Source: Bacteroidota bacterium
Lineage (GTDB): Bacteria > Bacteroidota > Bacteroidia > Chitinophagales > Saprospiraceae
Assembly (NCBI GenBank): GCA_017858735.1
Contig: JAFMBH010000004.1
Coordinates: 39,353 to 103,352, forward strand
DNA: 64,000 bases
Direction of reading: 5' to 3'
The notes under the pieces were generated by a model that did not search any database, was not told the DNA's origin, and saw only the letters and a list, made by a program, of their open reading frames with translations. This document shows, piece by piece, positions 26,444 through 35,782 of this stretch; position 1 is the first letter of the stretch; each line of letters begins with the position of its first letter. Both the position numbers and the translations under genes were made by a program.

Positions 26444-29143
26444 CTATAATTCTCTGAAAAAACTAATTTTCCTTTTCAATTTCTCGGAAAAATCAGTTCT
26501 CTTTAATAAATCCTCCATTTTCAAATGCATTCTATAATGCCAGTAATTTCTTGGATTTGCCGGAACGTTAATTCGCTCCATTGCAGGATTAGGATTTCTA
26601 AGTAATTCGTCCATTCCCAACAAATCTTGAAGAGGAAAAACGGCCCAAAGGGATGGCCAACTTAAATGTAAATCTATTACTTTCTCAACTAATGCTGGTG
26701 TACAGGTTGCTGGAGCTTCATTCTCCTCACCGAGTTGAGACTGATAAAAGTATTGAATTTGCTCTCTTTCTGATTCGTCCCACCAACATCTTATCGGAGA
26801 CATATCATGCGTTGAAGGACTTACTACGGATAAAAAAGGAATATCTCTTTCTTGCAAATAGGGCGTTGAGGGATTTTTACTCATTCTTTGTATCTCAAGA
26901 GTGAGTAAACCCAATTCTTTCATTACCCCTGAAACACAAGCTGGCACCATACCTAAATCTTCCCCACAGATTAACATGTTAGTGGCTTCTTTAATGGCTG
27001 GCAATTTTTCCATCGCCTTATCTCTCCAAAATTCATCTTGCATTTGATAAAAATAATAATCATGGAGGCGTCTTATATTGTATTGAGTATGTTCATTTAA
27101 AAAAGCAAAGGAATAAGTATCCATTAAATTTATCCTTGGATGAAACGCATTCGCCTGATATTTATCTTTTATTAACAAAACATCACAAACGAGGCTAAAA
27201 AGTACATTTTTATGTGAGACATAATTTCTTCCTGTCGTTGAATTCAAAAAATCCTCTAAATCTTTTTGACAAGCTAAATGTGACTTAAAAGAATACAAAC
27301 CATTTTCCTCTACGTCAAAAAAAACAGACAGCATTTCATCTATTTCTTTAGAAAACAAAGAGGTTAATAATTCAATGGTTAAATAGGGTTTACAAAATCT
27401 ATTTTCATCGAAAGGTATGCCATAGTTATTAAAATCTTGAATGACCAAAGGAATGGCTGGATTAAAAACACCCAATAAACCGTCTACCTGATTAGCAGGA
27501 ATTTCCCAAATTCTAAAAAAACCTAAGATGTGATCTATTCTATACGCACTAAAATATTTTGCTAAAATAATCATTCTATTTTTCCACCAGGCGTAATCAT
27601 CTTTCGCCATTTCGGACCAGTTATATGTTGGGAAACCCCAATTTTGCCCTGTAGCCGAAAAAGGGTCCGGCGGAGCGCCTGCCTGACCATCCATGTTAAA
27701 AAGATGTGGAGAAATCCAGGCATCGGTACTATGTTTAAAAATCCCGATAGGCAAATCGCCTTTTAGAATTACCCCTTTGCTTTTAGCATATTTGGAGGCA
27801 TTTAATAATTGCTTATCTAAATTAAATTGCAAGAAGAAATAAAAAGCAATATCTAAGAAATGGTCATTGTCTGGATGAATAAAATCTGTAAGAAATGTAG
27901 GATTAAATTGGGCGTAATCACCCCATTTTGTAAAATCAACGGTCTTATACTTGTCCCTGAAAAAGGAAAAAAGAGCGTAAGACGATAACCAATTTTCATT
28001 TTCCTTGAAAAATTTGATATACTCGGGATCGTCTTTTAAATGATCCCATTGATTAAGAAATATTTTCTTTGCCAGATCAAGCTTACAGGTAAGTACCCGC
28101 TCGTAATCGACGGCATCCAACTCATTTAAATCTCTTCTAATATTATCTAATTCTAAAGGCGTAACGATATTTGCCCAACCAGAAATACTTTCTACATGTA
28201 AATAAAGTGGGTGAAGGGCAAAAACGGAGATAGCAGCATAAGGATAAGAATCAGTCCAGGTGTTAGAAGACTGGGTATCATTGATGGGAAGGATTTGAAT
28301 CATTTTGAGACCAGATTGAGCGGCCCAATCTGAAAACAGCATTAAATCATTGAATTCACCTACGCCAAGACTTTGGTTACTTCTAAGGGAAAAAACGGGA
28401 ATAGCCACGCCGGCACCTTTCCAATAAGGTGTTGTGTAAATAAAATGTATATCGTTTAATAAGATATTAACCCTTGAATGAATTGGTTTTAAATCTCTCA
28501 AATGCCTGTTTTCGCCATCCTCAAATGTGACATTATTATCAGGATGTAACCACACATATTTATACTCCAGATTATGCGGAAAAATGCTTAAAGAAACCGT
28601 TCCCACCCATTCATTATTATTTATCTTATTGGATAATTTAAGTCCGTTTACAGGTTGCCAATCTCCAAGTTTTTCATGATTTCCTAAAACCATGAGTTGG
28701 GCACCCTCGTAACAAAAAGGAACTTTTATATGAAAAGTCAGTTGAATAAAACCATTTTCATTTAACGCTTCAGGAAATTGACTGGTTTGAGGTAACACCA
28801 AACCTGCAAAAGCATCGGTAAAAAAAGCATTTTCTGCAAGCCCTTTATCCATCCAAAAATCTCTAATAAAGAAATAATCAGAGGATACATCGCTTCTTAA
28901 AAAAGATCGTTGCAAAACACCTTCGTCTTTCTTATTGTGAAGAAGGTTATCTTTCACAACATAACTATATTGAAAATCAAGATTCTCCTCTGAAAAATCG
29001 AATGAATTTCCCCAAAAACCGTTTCCTAAATAGTTTAGTGGCAGATATTTTATTTCCTCATTAATGCTTCTACAGATTTTTAGATATAAATTTTCTCCAG
29101 TTTTGGTGTAATAGTGAATTTGAAATTGCAGTTTACATGACAT
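26444..29143 (-). CDS. malQ: 4-alpha-glucanotransferase (MalQ, GH77) with N-terminal starch-binding domains
   Basis: About 899 residues. Two N-terminal CBM20-like domains (MSCKLQFQIHYYTKTGENLY; LTFHIKVPFCYEGAQLMVLG, HEKLGDWQPVNG) precede the GH77 catalytic region. The nucleophile block is SAYRIDHILGFFRIWEIP, the acid/base block LICGEDLGMVP, and the third acid STHDMSPIRCWWDE. The enzyme transfers maltodextrin segments in glycogen or maltose metabolism. Start set at ATG 29143: the longer frame to 29284 would include the tRNA-Gly promoter and lacks coding character. Confidence 0.94.
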   Translation of the reverse strand: MSCKLQFQIHYYTKTGENLYLKICRSINEEIKYLPLNYLGNGFWGNSFDFSEENLDFQYSYVVKDNLLHNKKDEGVLQRSFLRSDVSSDYFFIRDFWMDKGLAENAFFTDAFAGLVLPQTSQFPEALNENGFIQLTFHIKVPFCYEGAQLMVLGNHEKLGDWQPVNGLKLSNKINNNEWVGTVSLSIFPHNLEYKYVWLHPDNNVTFEDGENRHLRDLKPIHSRVNILLNDIHFIYTTPYWKGAGVAIPVFSLRSNQSLGVGEFNDLMLFSDWAAQSGLKMIQILPINDTQSSNTWTDSYPYAAISVFALHPLYLHVESISGWANIVTPLELDNIRRDLNELDAVDYERVLTCKLDLAKKIFLNQWDHLKDDPEYIKFFKENENWLSSYALFSFFRDKYKTVDFTKWGDYAQFNPTFLTDFIHPDNDHFLDIAFYFFLQFNLDKQLLNASKYAKSKGVILKGDLPIGIFKHSTDAWISPHLFNMDGQAGAPPDPFSATGQNWGFPTYNWSEMAKDDYAWWKNRMIILAKYFSAYRIDHILGFFRIWEIPANQVDGLLGVFNPAIPLVIQDFNNYGIPFDENRFCKPYLTIELLTSLFSKEIDEMLSVFFDVEENGLYSFKSHLACQKDLEDFLNSTTGRNYVSHKNVLFSLVCDVLLIKDKYQANAFHPRINLMDTYSFAFLNEHTQYNIRRLHDYYFYQMQDEFWRDKAMEKLPAIKEATNMLICGEDLGMVPACVSGVMKELGLLTLEIQRMSKNPSTPYLQERDIPFLSVVSPSTHDMSPIRCWWDESEREQIQYFYQSQLGEENEAPATCTPALVEKVIDLHLSWPSLWAVFPLQDLLGMDELLRNPNPAMERINVPANPRNYWHYRMHLKMEDLLKRTDFSEKLKRKISFFREL

Positions 29144-29225
29144 TGAATAGAAATTTTCACAAAAATAAGGAGAAACCCATAAAATGCTATTTATTAGATA
29201 AAAAACATTTTTTTTAAAGAAAATA

Positions 29226-29255
29226 TTGTAAAAAGTAAATAAACTACTATATTTG
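29226..29255 (+). promoter_or_regulatory. Promoter of the tRNA-Gly/rpsU unit
   Basis: TTG (29226-29228), a 19-base spacer and TATATTTG (29248-29255) form an excellent Bacteroidota promoter. Transcription should start about 30 bases before the tRNA. Confidence 0.7.
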
Positions 29256-29294
29256 CGCACGCGTTCAGGAAAAGTACTGAACAAATAATATTTC

Positions 29295-29367
29295 GCGGAT
29301 GTAGCTCAGTTGGTAGAGCGCAACCTTGCCAAGGTTGAGGTCGCAGGTTCGAATCTTGTCATCCGCT
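29295..29367 (+). tRNA. tRNA-Gly (anticodon GCC)
   Basis: A complete 73-base cloverleaf. The acceptor stem GCGGATG (29295-29301) pairs with CATCCGC (29360-29366), with discriminator T29367. D-arm GCTC...GAGC, anticodon stem CAACC/GGTTG with loop TTGCCAA (anticodon GCC at 29328-29330), and T-arm containing GGTTCGAATC. The 3' CCA is not encoded. Confidence 0.97.
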
Positions 29368-29405
29368 CTATTTTTTAACTTAAACGATTAAATCTTCAAA
29401 ACCTT

Positions 29406-29600
29406 ATGCTGATTATTGATGTAAAAGATAACGAAAGTATCGACCGTGCTTTAAAAAGGTACAAAAGGAAATATAGAGATTCCCAAGTGATGAAAGAATT
29501 GCGCAGAAGACAAGAGTTCGTTAAACCCTCTATCACTCGTAGAGCTGAGGTTTTAAAGGCTGTTTACATGGAAGATAAAAAAAGAGAGGTAGAGGATTAA
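29406..29600 (+). CDS. rpsU: Small ribosomal subunit protein bS21
   Basis: A 64-residue basic protein matching the Bacteroidota bS21 form: MLIIDVKDNESIDRALKRYK, then KYRDSQVMKELRRRQEFVKP and ITRRAEVLKAVYMEDKK. bS21 sits near the anti-Shine-Dalgarno sequence in the 30S subunit. It follows tRNA-Gly by 38 bases with no terminator between and is closed by a strong hairpin, so the two are probably co-transcribed. Confidence 0.96.
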   Translation: MLIIDVKDNESIDRALKRYKRKYRDSQVMKELRRRQEFVKPSITRRAEVLKAVYMEDKKREVED

Positions 29601-29623
29601 TTCTCTATGTCAAACTTACATAG

Positions 29624-29659
29624 AAAAAAGAGCCATTTTAAAAAAATGGCTCTTTTTTT
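29624..29659 (+). terminator. Rho-independent terminator after rpsU
   Basis: AAAAAAGAGCCATTTT pairs with AAAATGGCTCTTTTTT around a short A loop, followed by a T run. The flanking A and T runs make it potentially bidirectional. Confidence 0.9.
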
Positions 29660-29918
29660 ATTTCCACCAAAGCAATTTTTTAATATTTCTGGTTTATAAT
29701 TTTATAACATAAAAAGGCCTAAATAACTTTAAGCGTATTAAAACCCAGGACCACTTCACAAAAAATAGAAATCCATTCAAAAAATATAATGTTCCATGTC
29801 ATAGACTTTTTTTGAATAAATTAAAAAAAATCGTAGAAAGAGTACCTCACTATATTTTTTTAACTAAATTGTTAAAAGATTATATTATTTACGTTGAACT
29901 CAACCAAAACTTTTATAC
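29660..29918. other. Rest of the 318-base non-coding gap between rpsU and the Asp-box protein
   Basis: AT-rich, with no open frame of note. TATATTTT (about 29850) and TATTATTTACG (about 29886) resemble -7 boxes for the downstream gene, but neither has a well-spaced -33 TTG. I see nothing else here. Confidence 0.4.
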
Positions 29919-32900
29919 ATGTTCCTAAGAATCAAGCTTCTGTTATCATTTTGCGTATTATCTGTTATGATTCTCAACGCACAGAAACCGACTAATGAAC
30001 CAAGTCTTTTTGAAGAGGAAACTTATTTTCACCCTGTCAAATGGCGGAACATAGGCCCATTCAGAGGAGGACGATCTGTTACAGCAACAGGCGTTTCAAA
30101 TGACCCACTCACCTATTACATGGGCACAACAGGCGGTGGGTTGTGGAAAACCAGTGATGCAGGTCATAATTGGTTTAATATTTCCGATGGATTTTTTAAA
30201 ACCGGATCCGTCGGCGCTGTGGCAGTTTCTTCCTCTGATCCAAACATTGTGTATTGTGGCATGGGCGAACATGCGCCAAGAGGTGTCATGACCTCTTATG
30301 GTGATGGTGTTTACAAATCAACCGATGCAGGTAGAACCTGGACAAAAATAGGCTTAGATAAAACCAGGCAAATAGCCAGAATAATCATTCATCCAACAAA
30401 TCCTGATGTTGTATATGTAGCTGCTCAAGGCGCTTTGAATGGTCCAACCCCTGAAAGAGGCATTTATAAAAGTACAGATGGTGGTAAAACCTGGAAGAAC
30501 ACTCTTTTTGTAGATAATGGAACAGGTTGCAATGACCTTTCCATCGATCCAAATAATGCATTGATTATGTATGCTTCTATGTGGGAACACAATAGGTCTC
30601 CATGGAAAGTTACCAGTGGCGGTCCGGGAAGCGGTCTGTATAAATCGGTCGATGGGGGTGAATCCTGGTTTAAGATACACAAAGGCCTTCCCGATGGGAA
30701 AGGTAAAATGGGTATTTCTGTCAGTGGAGCAAATTCAGATGTTGTTTATGCCCTCATAGAAGGTGATACTGAAAAAGAGGAAGGAGGACTTTTTGTTTCA
30801 AGAAATGCTGGTGCAAATTGGTCTAAGATAAGCAGTGATCACCGGCTCGTTCAACGTGCATGGTACTATATAGAGGTTTTCGCTGATCCAAATGATGAAC
30901 ACACGGTGTACGTTTTAGGGCCACCTGCACTAAGATCTATTGATGGCGGCAAAACATGGGAAATATTAAACACCTCACATGGTGATCATCACGATCTTTG
31001 GATTAATCCTAAAAATTCCAAGAATATGGTCATCGCAGACGATGGTGGTGCTTCTATTACATTTGACAGAGGAGCAAACTGGACAGAACAACAAAATATG
31101 CCTACTGCGCAGATGTATCGCATTAATGTTGATAATCAGTTTCCTTATAGAATTTATGGTGGACAACAAGACAATACCTCCGTTTCAATTGCCTCACGAT
31201 CTTTAGGCAATTATGGAATTTCTACAAAAGATTGGGTCAGTTCAGCAGGAGGTGAAAGTGCATTTTTAGCCTTCGATCCTGATAATCCTCGTTTTGTTAT
31301 GGGAGGAAGTTACCTGGGTACTATTGATATATTAGATACAAAAGCTGAGGCCAGTTCCAATATTATGCCTTCACCTATTCAATATCTGGCGCTGGAACCA
31401 AAATACATGAAATACAGATATAATTGGAACGCTCCTATCATCTGGTCAAAACATGAGGCCAATACCTTCTATCATGGAGCTCAGGTATTACTTAAAACAA
31501 AGGATATGGGCCTATCCTGGGAGGAAGTATCTCCCGATTTAACCAGAAATGATAAAGACAAACAAGGTAAAGGAGGTGGACCTTATACCAATGAGATTGT
31601 GGGCGCAGAAAATTATGGCACCTTAAGTTATGTCCTTGAATCTCAACATGAAAAAGGGGTGATTTGGACAGGTAGTGATGACGGATTGGTTCATCTGACC
31701 ATAGACGGAGGCAAAACATGGAAAAATGTTACCCCACCTGTTCTTCCTGAATGTTTAATAAACGCTATTGAGGTCTCCCCTCACAATAAGGCCATTGCTT
31801 ATATAGCAGCAACCCGATATAAATTTAATGATTTTAAACCGTATCTGTTTAAGACCACAAATTATGGTAAAACCTGGACAAATATTTCCAGTGGTATTCC
31901 GGAAGGTGCCTATACCCGGGTGGTTCGTGAAGATGATAAATTACCTGGATTACTCTTTGCAGGAACAGAAACGGGCCTTTATATTTCAAGAAATGGGGGA
32001 ACAACCTGGAAACCTTTTACATTGAATTTCCCAGTTGTTCCCGTCACTGATTTAATGGTTAAACATGGTGATTTGATCGCAGCAACCTCTGGTCGTTCTT
32101 TCTGGATTTTAGATGATCTGGAGGTAATTAGAAATTATAATGTCAGTGATTCAACTAAAACACTTCTTTATCCTATAGAAGATACCTATCAGGTGAATGG
32201 TGGAAGTAAGTTAAATGAACCTGGAAATGATGCCAGTGGAACTGACCTTAAGGAAGGCGTCAATCCTTCTACAGGGGTGGTGATTTACTATCATTTGCCA
32301 AAAGATCTAAGTAATAATCCATTGGAAAAATTGAAAATGAATATTTATGATTCAAATAATACATTGGTAAGGACATTTACCAGTGATCAAAAGTCACATT
32401 TCCAAAGGTATGATGGAGGACCCTCAAAAGAACCTGTTTTAAGTGTTTCTAAAGGCTTAAACCGTTTTGTATGGGATATGAGGACCTTTTCAAGACCCGG
32501 CGTGCCAAATGTTTATATAGAGGGAAGTTATCGAGGTCATAAGGTGATGCCAGGGAAATACATCGTTGAATTGGAATTTGCCGGGGAAAAATGGTCAAAA
32601 GAGGTGAATATCTTATCAAATCCTCATATTAATATTCCCACAGAGGTTTACCAGGAATATAATACATTGTTGACTCAATTATCAAGTACCTATACCACTA
32701 TGGTTAATACGGTAAACCAGATGAGTGAATATAAGGAACAATTGGATCGAAGCATACTTTACCTTATAAAAAAAGAATCTAACGTTAAGCTTGACTTAAG
32801 TACCTCTAATAAATTAATTAAGGATATTGAAAATTGGGACAAGAACATGGTGCAGCGAAAATCAAAAGCGTATGATGACGTTGATAATTTTGAAAATAAA

Positions 32901-33116
32901 ATGACAGGTAATTATCTGTTTTTAGTAAATCAAGCAGAAAGTGATATTCCGGTGGTCACTAAGGCTGTCCTGGATGAACAAAAAAGGCTCGATGCGCTTT
33001 GGTCTGCCGCTTATAAAGAAGCCCTACATATCATGGACATCGAATTACCCGCTCTTAATAAATGGTTATTGGAAAATGGGGTTGGTGCCATAAATCTTTA
33101 CCACAAGAAGAATTAA
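29919..33116 (+). CDS. Exported Asp-box (BNR/VPS10-like) beta-propeller protein
   Basis: 1065 residues with a signal peptide ([20 protein letters not shown]). At least eleven Asp-box motifs of type SxDxGxTW are visible: [80 protein letters not shown] and SRNGGTTW. They indicate one or two large propellers of the sortilin/VPS10 or sialidase-like fold. Such proteins are often labelled glycosyl hydrolases, but no sialidase arginine triad is apparent. After a linker domain (about 770-890) the C-terminal 170 residues look helical. Substrate and role are unknown. The AlkB gene starts immediately after its stop. Confidence 0.85.
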   Translation: MFLRIKLLLSFCVLSVMILNAQKPTNEPSLFEEETYFHPVKWRNIGPFRGGRSVTATGVSNDPLTYYMGTTGGGLWKTSDAGHNWFNISDGFFKTGSVGAVAVSSSDPNIVYCGMGEHAPRGVMTSYGDGVYKSTDAGRTWTKIGLDKTRQIARIIIHPTNPDVVYVAAQGALNGPTPERGIYKSTDGGKTWKNTLFVDNGTGCNDLSIDPNNALIMYASMWEHNRSPWKVTSGGPGSGLYKSVDGGESWFKIHKGLPDGKGKMGISVSGANSDVVYALIEGDTEKEEGGLFVSRNAGANWSKISSDHRLVQRAWYYIEVFADPNDEHTVYVLGPPALRSIDGGKTWEILNTSHGDHHDLWINPKNSKNMVIADDGGASITFDRGANWTEQQNMPTAQMYRINVDNQFPYRIYGGQQDNTSVSIASRSLGNYGISTKDWVSSAGGESAFLAFDPDNPRFVMGGSYLGTIDILDTKAEASSNIMPSPIQYLALEPKYMKYRYNWNAPIIWSKHEANTFYHGAQVLLKTKDMGLSWEEVSPDLTRNDKDKQGKGGGPYTNEIVGAENYGTLSYVLESQHEKGVIWTGSDDGLVHLTIDGGKTWKNVTPPVLPECLINAIEVSPHNKAIAYIAATRYKFNDFKPYLFKTTNYGKTWTNISSGIPEGAYTRVVREDDKLPGLLFAGTETGLYISRNGGTTWKPFTLNFPVVPVTDLMVKHGDLIAATSGRSFWILDDLEVIRNYNVSDSTKTLLYPIEDTYQVNGGSKLNEPGNDASGTDLKEGVNPSTGVVIYYHLPKDLSNNPLEKLKMNIYDSNNTLVRTFTSDQKSHFQRYDGGPSKEPVLSVSKGLNRFVWDMRTFSRPGVPNVYIEGSYRGHKVMPGKYIVELEFAGEKWSKEVNILSNPHINIPTEVYQEYNTLLTQLSSTYTTMVNTVNQMSEYKEQLDRSILYLIKKESNVKLDLSTSNKLIKDIENWDKNMVQRKSKAYDDVDNFENKMTGNYLFLVNQAESDIPVVTKAVLDEQKRLDALWSAAYKEALHIMDIELPALNKWLLENGVGAINLYHKKN

Positions 33117-33701
33117 ATGCTCGAAAGTCAGAATATTTTACCTTACGATGGGGAAGTTTATTATGAAAAATGCATTTGGGATAAGCCCAACGCTGAAAAT
33201 TTTTTTCGTGAAATGCAACAACATTTGCACTGGCAACATGATGAGCTGATGATGTTTGGAAAAAAAATAACGACTAACAGAAAAGTGGCCTGGTATGGTG
33301 ATAAAACATATACCTACACCTATTCCCGCACAACTAAAACAGCTTTACTCTGGCATCCTTTGTTACTTCCCATTAGGGAAAAAACCGAAACAGTAACAAA
33401 CGCTTCATTTAATGCTTGTTTATGCAATTTCTATCACCATGGAAACGAGGGAATGACCTGGCATAGTGACGATGACAAAGAATTTGGATTAAATCCTACG
33501 ATTGCTTCTCTTAGTTTTGGCGCCGAAAGAACCTTTAGCTTCCGACATAAAATTACTAAAGAAGTAATATCCATCATTTTAGAAAGTGGAAGTGTACTAC
33601 TTATGAAGGCAAATACGCAATCTCACTGGGTGCATGCCTTACCAAAATCAGCTAAAATTAAGGACCCAAGAATCAATTTGACCTTTAGATTGGTTGTTTA
33701 A
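33117..33701 (+). CDS. AlkB-like 2-oxoglutarate/Fe(II)-dependent dioxygenase
   Basis: A 194-residue AlkB family protein that repairs alkylated bases by oxidative demethylation. Iron ligands are His116 and Asp118 (TWHSDDD) and His173 (HWVHALP). The 2-oxoglutarate-binding arginines are Arg185 and Arg191 (DPRINLTFRLVV). The nucleotide-lid part contains NFYHHGNEGM, and SLSFGAERTFSFRHK precedes the lid strand. It begins directly after the upstream stop (TAAATG), so it is translationally coupled with an unrelated exported protein. Confidence 0.94.
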   Translation: MLESQNILPYDGEVYYEKCIWDKPNAENFFREMQQHLHWQHDELMMFGKKITTNRKVAWYGDKTYTYTYSRTTKTALLWHPLLLPIREKTETVTNASFNACLCNFYHHGNEGMTWHSDDDKEFGLNPTIASLSFGAERTFSFRHKITKEVISIILESGSVLLMKANTQSHWVHALPKSAKIKDPRINLTFRLVV

Positions 33702-33718
33702 AAATTTGAAAAGAATAA

Positions 33719-34555
33719 ATGAAAAAGTTACTTTTTTGGATTTTCTTAGGTTACCTCATCTACTTCCTTTTGAGTGGGGAAGAGGATGTGGATGAAACGA
33801 TTGTGAGACCACCCATTCCTGAGGATATTCCTTTTAATGAGGCAACAGGTTGTAAATCATTAGATAAAAAATGGGCCTGGAATTCCTTAGATGGGTATAA
33901 TTATGAAATGTCTTTTCCCGTTTGTCAGGAATTGTACATTGAAAGTGTTTCTACCCGCGAAAATATTGGCTATCCGGAATATGAACTTTCAGATATTGAC
34001 TATTGCAAATTTATTTATGAACAACTTTTAAGTGCCGTTGAATTTCCAACCAATGAACTTGCATCAGGTTATAAAAATATCATTGATGAGGCTAATCTGG
34101 ATTATATGGGCGCCTTAAATTTGATTATATCAAGTATTCAGGCTATCCCCTATACATTGATTATCAATGAAAATTGTCCTTATGTCTTAAATGGAGTCAA
34201 ATACATAAACAACTGTGCCCCACTGGAAAGTGGACAGGGATGTTGCGGAAATATTCAACCCTTTGGCGTTTATTCCCCCATGGAGTTTTTATACCACGAA
34301 GCAGGTGATTGCGATACAAGAACCGTTTTTGCTTATGCTGTGTTAAAAAATTTAGGCTTTGACGCGGTAGTCATAAATGGAGAAGAACATTCTATGCTCG
34401 CTGTTCATCTGCCCAAAAGCCCGGAGGCGGGGTCAGCTCATATAAAAGACCAGAGGGGGAAAAAATATTATGTGTGGGAACTTACGGGAAAAGACTGGGG
34501 TCTTGGCGTAAACCCAGACGTAAATTTGAATAAATGGGATATTGTATTACCTTAA
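33719..34555 (+). CDS. Transglutaminase-like, membrane-anchored Cys-rich protein
   Basis: 278 residues, with an N-terminal membrane helix (LLFWIFLGYLIYFLLSG), then an extracytoplasmic domain with ten Cys. The C-terminal part carries the core of a transglutaminase-like thiol enzyme: HEAGDCDTRTVFAYAVL (Cys198), EEHSMLAVHL (His224) and YYVWELTG (Glu254, where papain-like enzymes have Asp or Glu). The family includes peptidases and amidases as well as cross-linkers, so the activity is not predictable. It sits 17 bases after alkB and 11 bases before the DUF350-like membrane gene, suggesting a pair. Confidence 0.7.
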   Translation: MKKLLFWIFLGYLIYFLLSGEEDVDETIVRPPIPEDIPFNEATGCKSLDKKWAWNSLDGYNYEMSFPVCQELYIESVSTRENIGYPEYELSDIDYCKFIYEQLLSAVEFPTNELASGYKNIIDEANLDYMGALNLIISSIQAIPYTLIINENCPYVLNGVKYINNCAPLESGQGCCGNIQPFGVYSPMEFLYHEAGDCDTRTVFAYAVLKNLGFDAVVINGEEHSMLAVHLPKSPEAGSAHIKDQRGKKYYVWELTGKDWGLGVNPDVNLNKWDIVLP

Positions 34556-34566
34556 AATAAAGAATT

Positions 34567-35043
34567 ATGCTAAACGAATGGATGGACTTAGGCACCTTGA
34601 CCATACTATCAATTTTTTACCTTTTTACCTTTGCCCGAGTACAATCGAATTTCTTCGATAAATACCTGGAAGAAAAAAATGCTGCCATACTCATTGTTTT
34701 TGGCTCTTCTCTACTCGCTGCTGGTATTAACTTAAATCATATATCGGACACAAGTTCTGATGCCATGCGATTTTTAATTAGTCAAAACGAATGGGCAAAA
34801 GCCATAGGTTTTGCCTTGCTTTTCTTTGCTGGAATGTGGGTTTTTTCTTATGTTCTCTTTAGAATTACCTTTTTTATTACAGGTTTCTTAACTCCTGAAT
34901 CTGAACTAAATGAGTTGAGGAAGAATAATATAGAAATTGCTTTAGTACACGCTATTATTATATTGGTGCTAAGTTTTGTATTGGCTCCCGCAATTACCCG
35001 GGTAGCCTCTCATTTTGTACCCTACCCTACTTTGCCGTTCTAA
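34567..35043 (+). CDS. DUF350-like small membrane protein
   Basis: 158 residues with four predicted helices in two similar halves (KYLEEKNAAILIVFGSSLLA and LRKNNIEIALVHAIIILVLS). That is the arrangement of DUF350 proteins, which are of unknown function and often sit beside potassium or stress genes. The family call is tentative. It directly follows the transglutaminase-like gene and is closed by a strong terminator. Confidence 0.6.
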   Translation: MLNEWMDLGTLTILSIFYLFTFARVQSNFFDKYLEEKNAAILIVFGSSLLAAGINLNHISDTSSDAMRFLISQNEWAKAIGFALLFFAGMWVFSYVLFRITFFITGFLTPESELNELRKNNIEIALVHAIIILVLSFVLAPAITRVASHFVPYPTLPF

Positions 35044-35077
35044 AAATAAAAGGGGGCTTGCAGGCCCCCTTTTATTT
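35043..35077. terminator. Bidirectional Rho-independent terminator
   Basis: AAAAGGGGGC (35048-35057) pairs with GCCCCCTTTT (35064-35073) around loop TTGCAG. Flanking A and T runs extend the stem and serve both the DUF350-like gene and the convergent glutathione peroxidase gene. Confidence 0.92.
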
Positions 35078-35078
35078 C

Positions 35079-35630
35079 TTATTTATTGATATATTTTAGA
35101 ATATCTTCGCTCAAAGGTTTCACACTACTTGGGAAATAAGCTACTAATTTACCATCTTCATCAATTAAGAATTTATTGAAATTCCAGGCAACTTTAGCAT
35201 CTAAAACCCCATTTTTCTCTTTCTGTGTAAGCCAGGCATAGATAGGAGCAACATTATCTCCTTTAACGTCTATTTTTTCAGCCATTGGAAAACTCACTCC
35301 GTAATTTTTCTGACAAAATTCTTTGATTTCAGTCGCTGAACCTGGATCCTGACTCATAAACTGGTTACAGGGAAAACCAAGGATAACCAATTTATTCTGA
35401 TATTTACTGTAAAGTTCCTGCAATCCAGCAAACTGAGGCGTATAGCCGCACTTAGATGCCGTATTAACGACCAGAATCATTTTACCCTTATAATTGGACA
35501 ATGGGATGGGTTCACCTTCCAATGAGTTTACTGTAAAAGAATGAATTGAATTGGACATGCTGGTTTGAGCTGTTCCCACTGTTCCTATACAAAGAAAGAG
35601 GAAGAGATGAAAAAATGAGGTTAATTTCAT
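35079..35630 (-). CDS. Exported glutathione peroxidase (Cys type)
   Basis: 183 residues with a signal peptide ending near AQTS, so probably periplasmic. The catalytic Cys61 is in NTASKCGYTPQF (Cys, not selenocysteine). The other tetrad residues lie in LGFPCNQF (Gln) and VAWNFNKFL (Trp, Asn). It probably uses thioredoxin rather than glutathione to reduce peroxides, as most bacterial Cys-Gpx do. Monocistronic between a terminator and the divergent transporter. Confidence 0.93.
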   Translation of the reverse strand: MKLTSFFHLFLFLCIGTVGTAQTSMSNSIHSFTVNSLEGEPIPLSNYKGKMILVVNTASKCGYTPQFAGLQELYSKYQNKLVILGFPCNQFMSQDPGSATEIKEFCQKNYGVSFPMAEKIDVKGDNVAPIYAWLTQKEKNGVLDAKVAWNFNKFLIDEDGKLVAYFPSSVKPLSEDILKYINK

Positions 35631-35782
35631 GAGTTTTTTTTATTATAAATGAAAGATTTAGCTCTTTTGTTTAAAAAATGGGTATTTAAATTCAATATAA
35701 CTTTAAAAAGTTTCAATTCTTTTTTTGAAAAATTACCTATATTGAAAGGAAATTAACAAAAAACACCCTAAAGTAAAAAGAA

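Noticed and set aside
29144..29284. N-terminal extension of the 4-alpha-glucanotransferase frame
   Set aside because: It covers the tRNA-Gly promoter and would put about 47 non-family residues before the starch-binding domain; ATG 29143 fits better.
30354..30682. Open frames antisense to the Asp-box gene
   Set aside because: They mirror the repetitive SxDxGxTW codons of the real gene and have no independent support.
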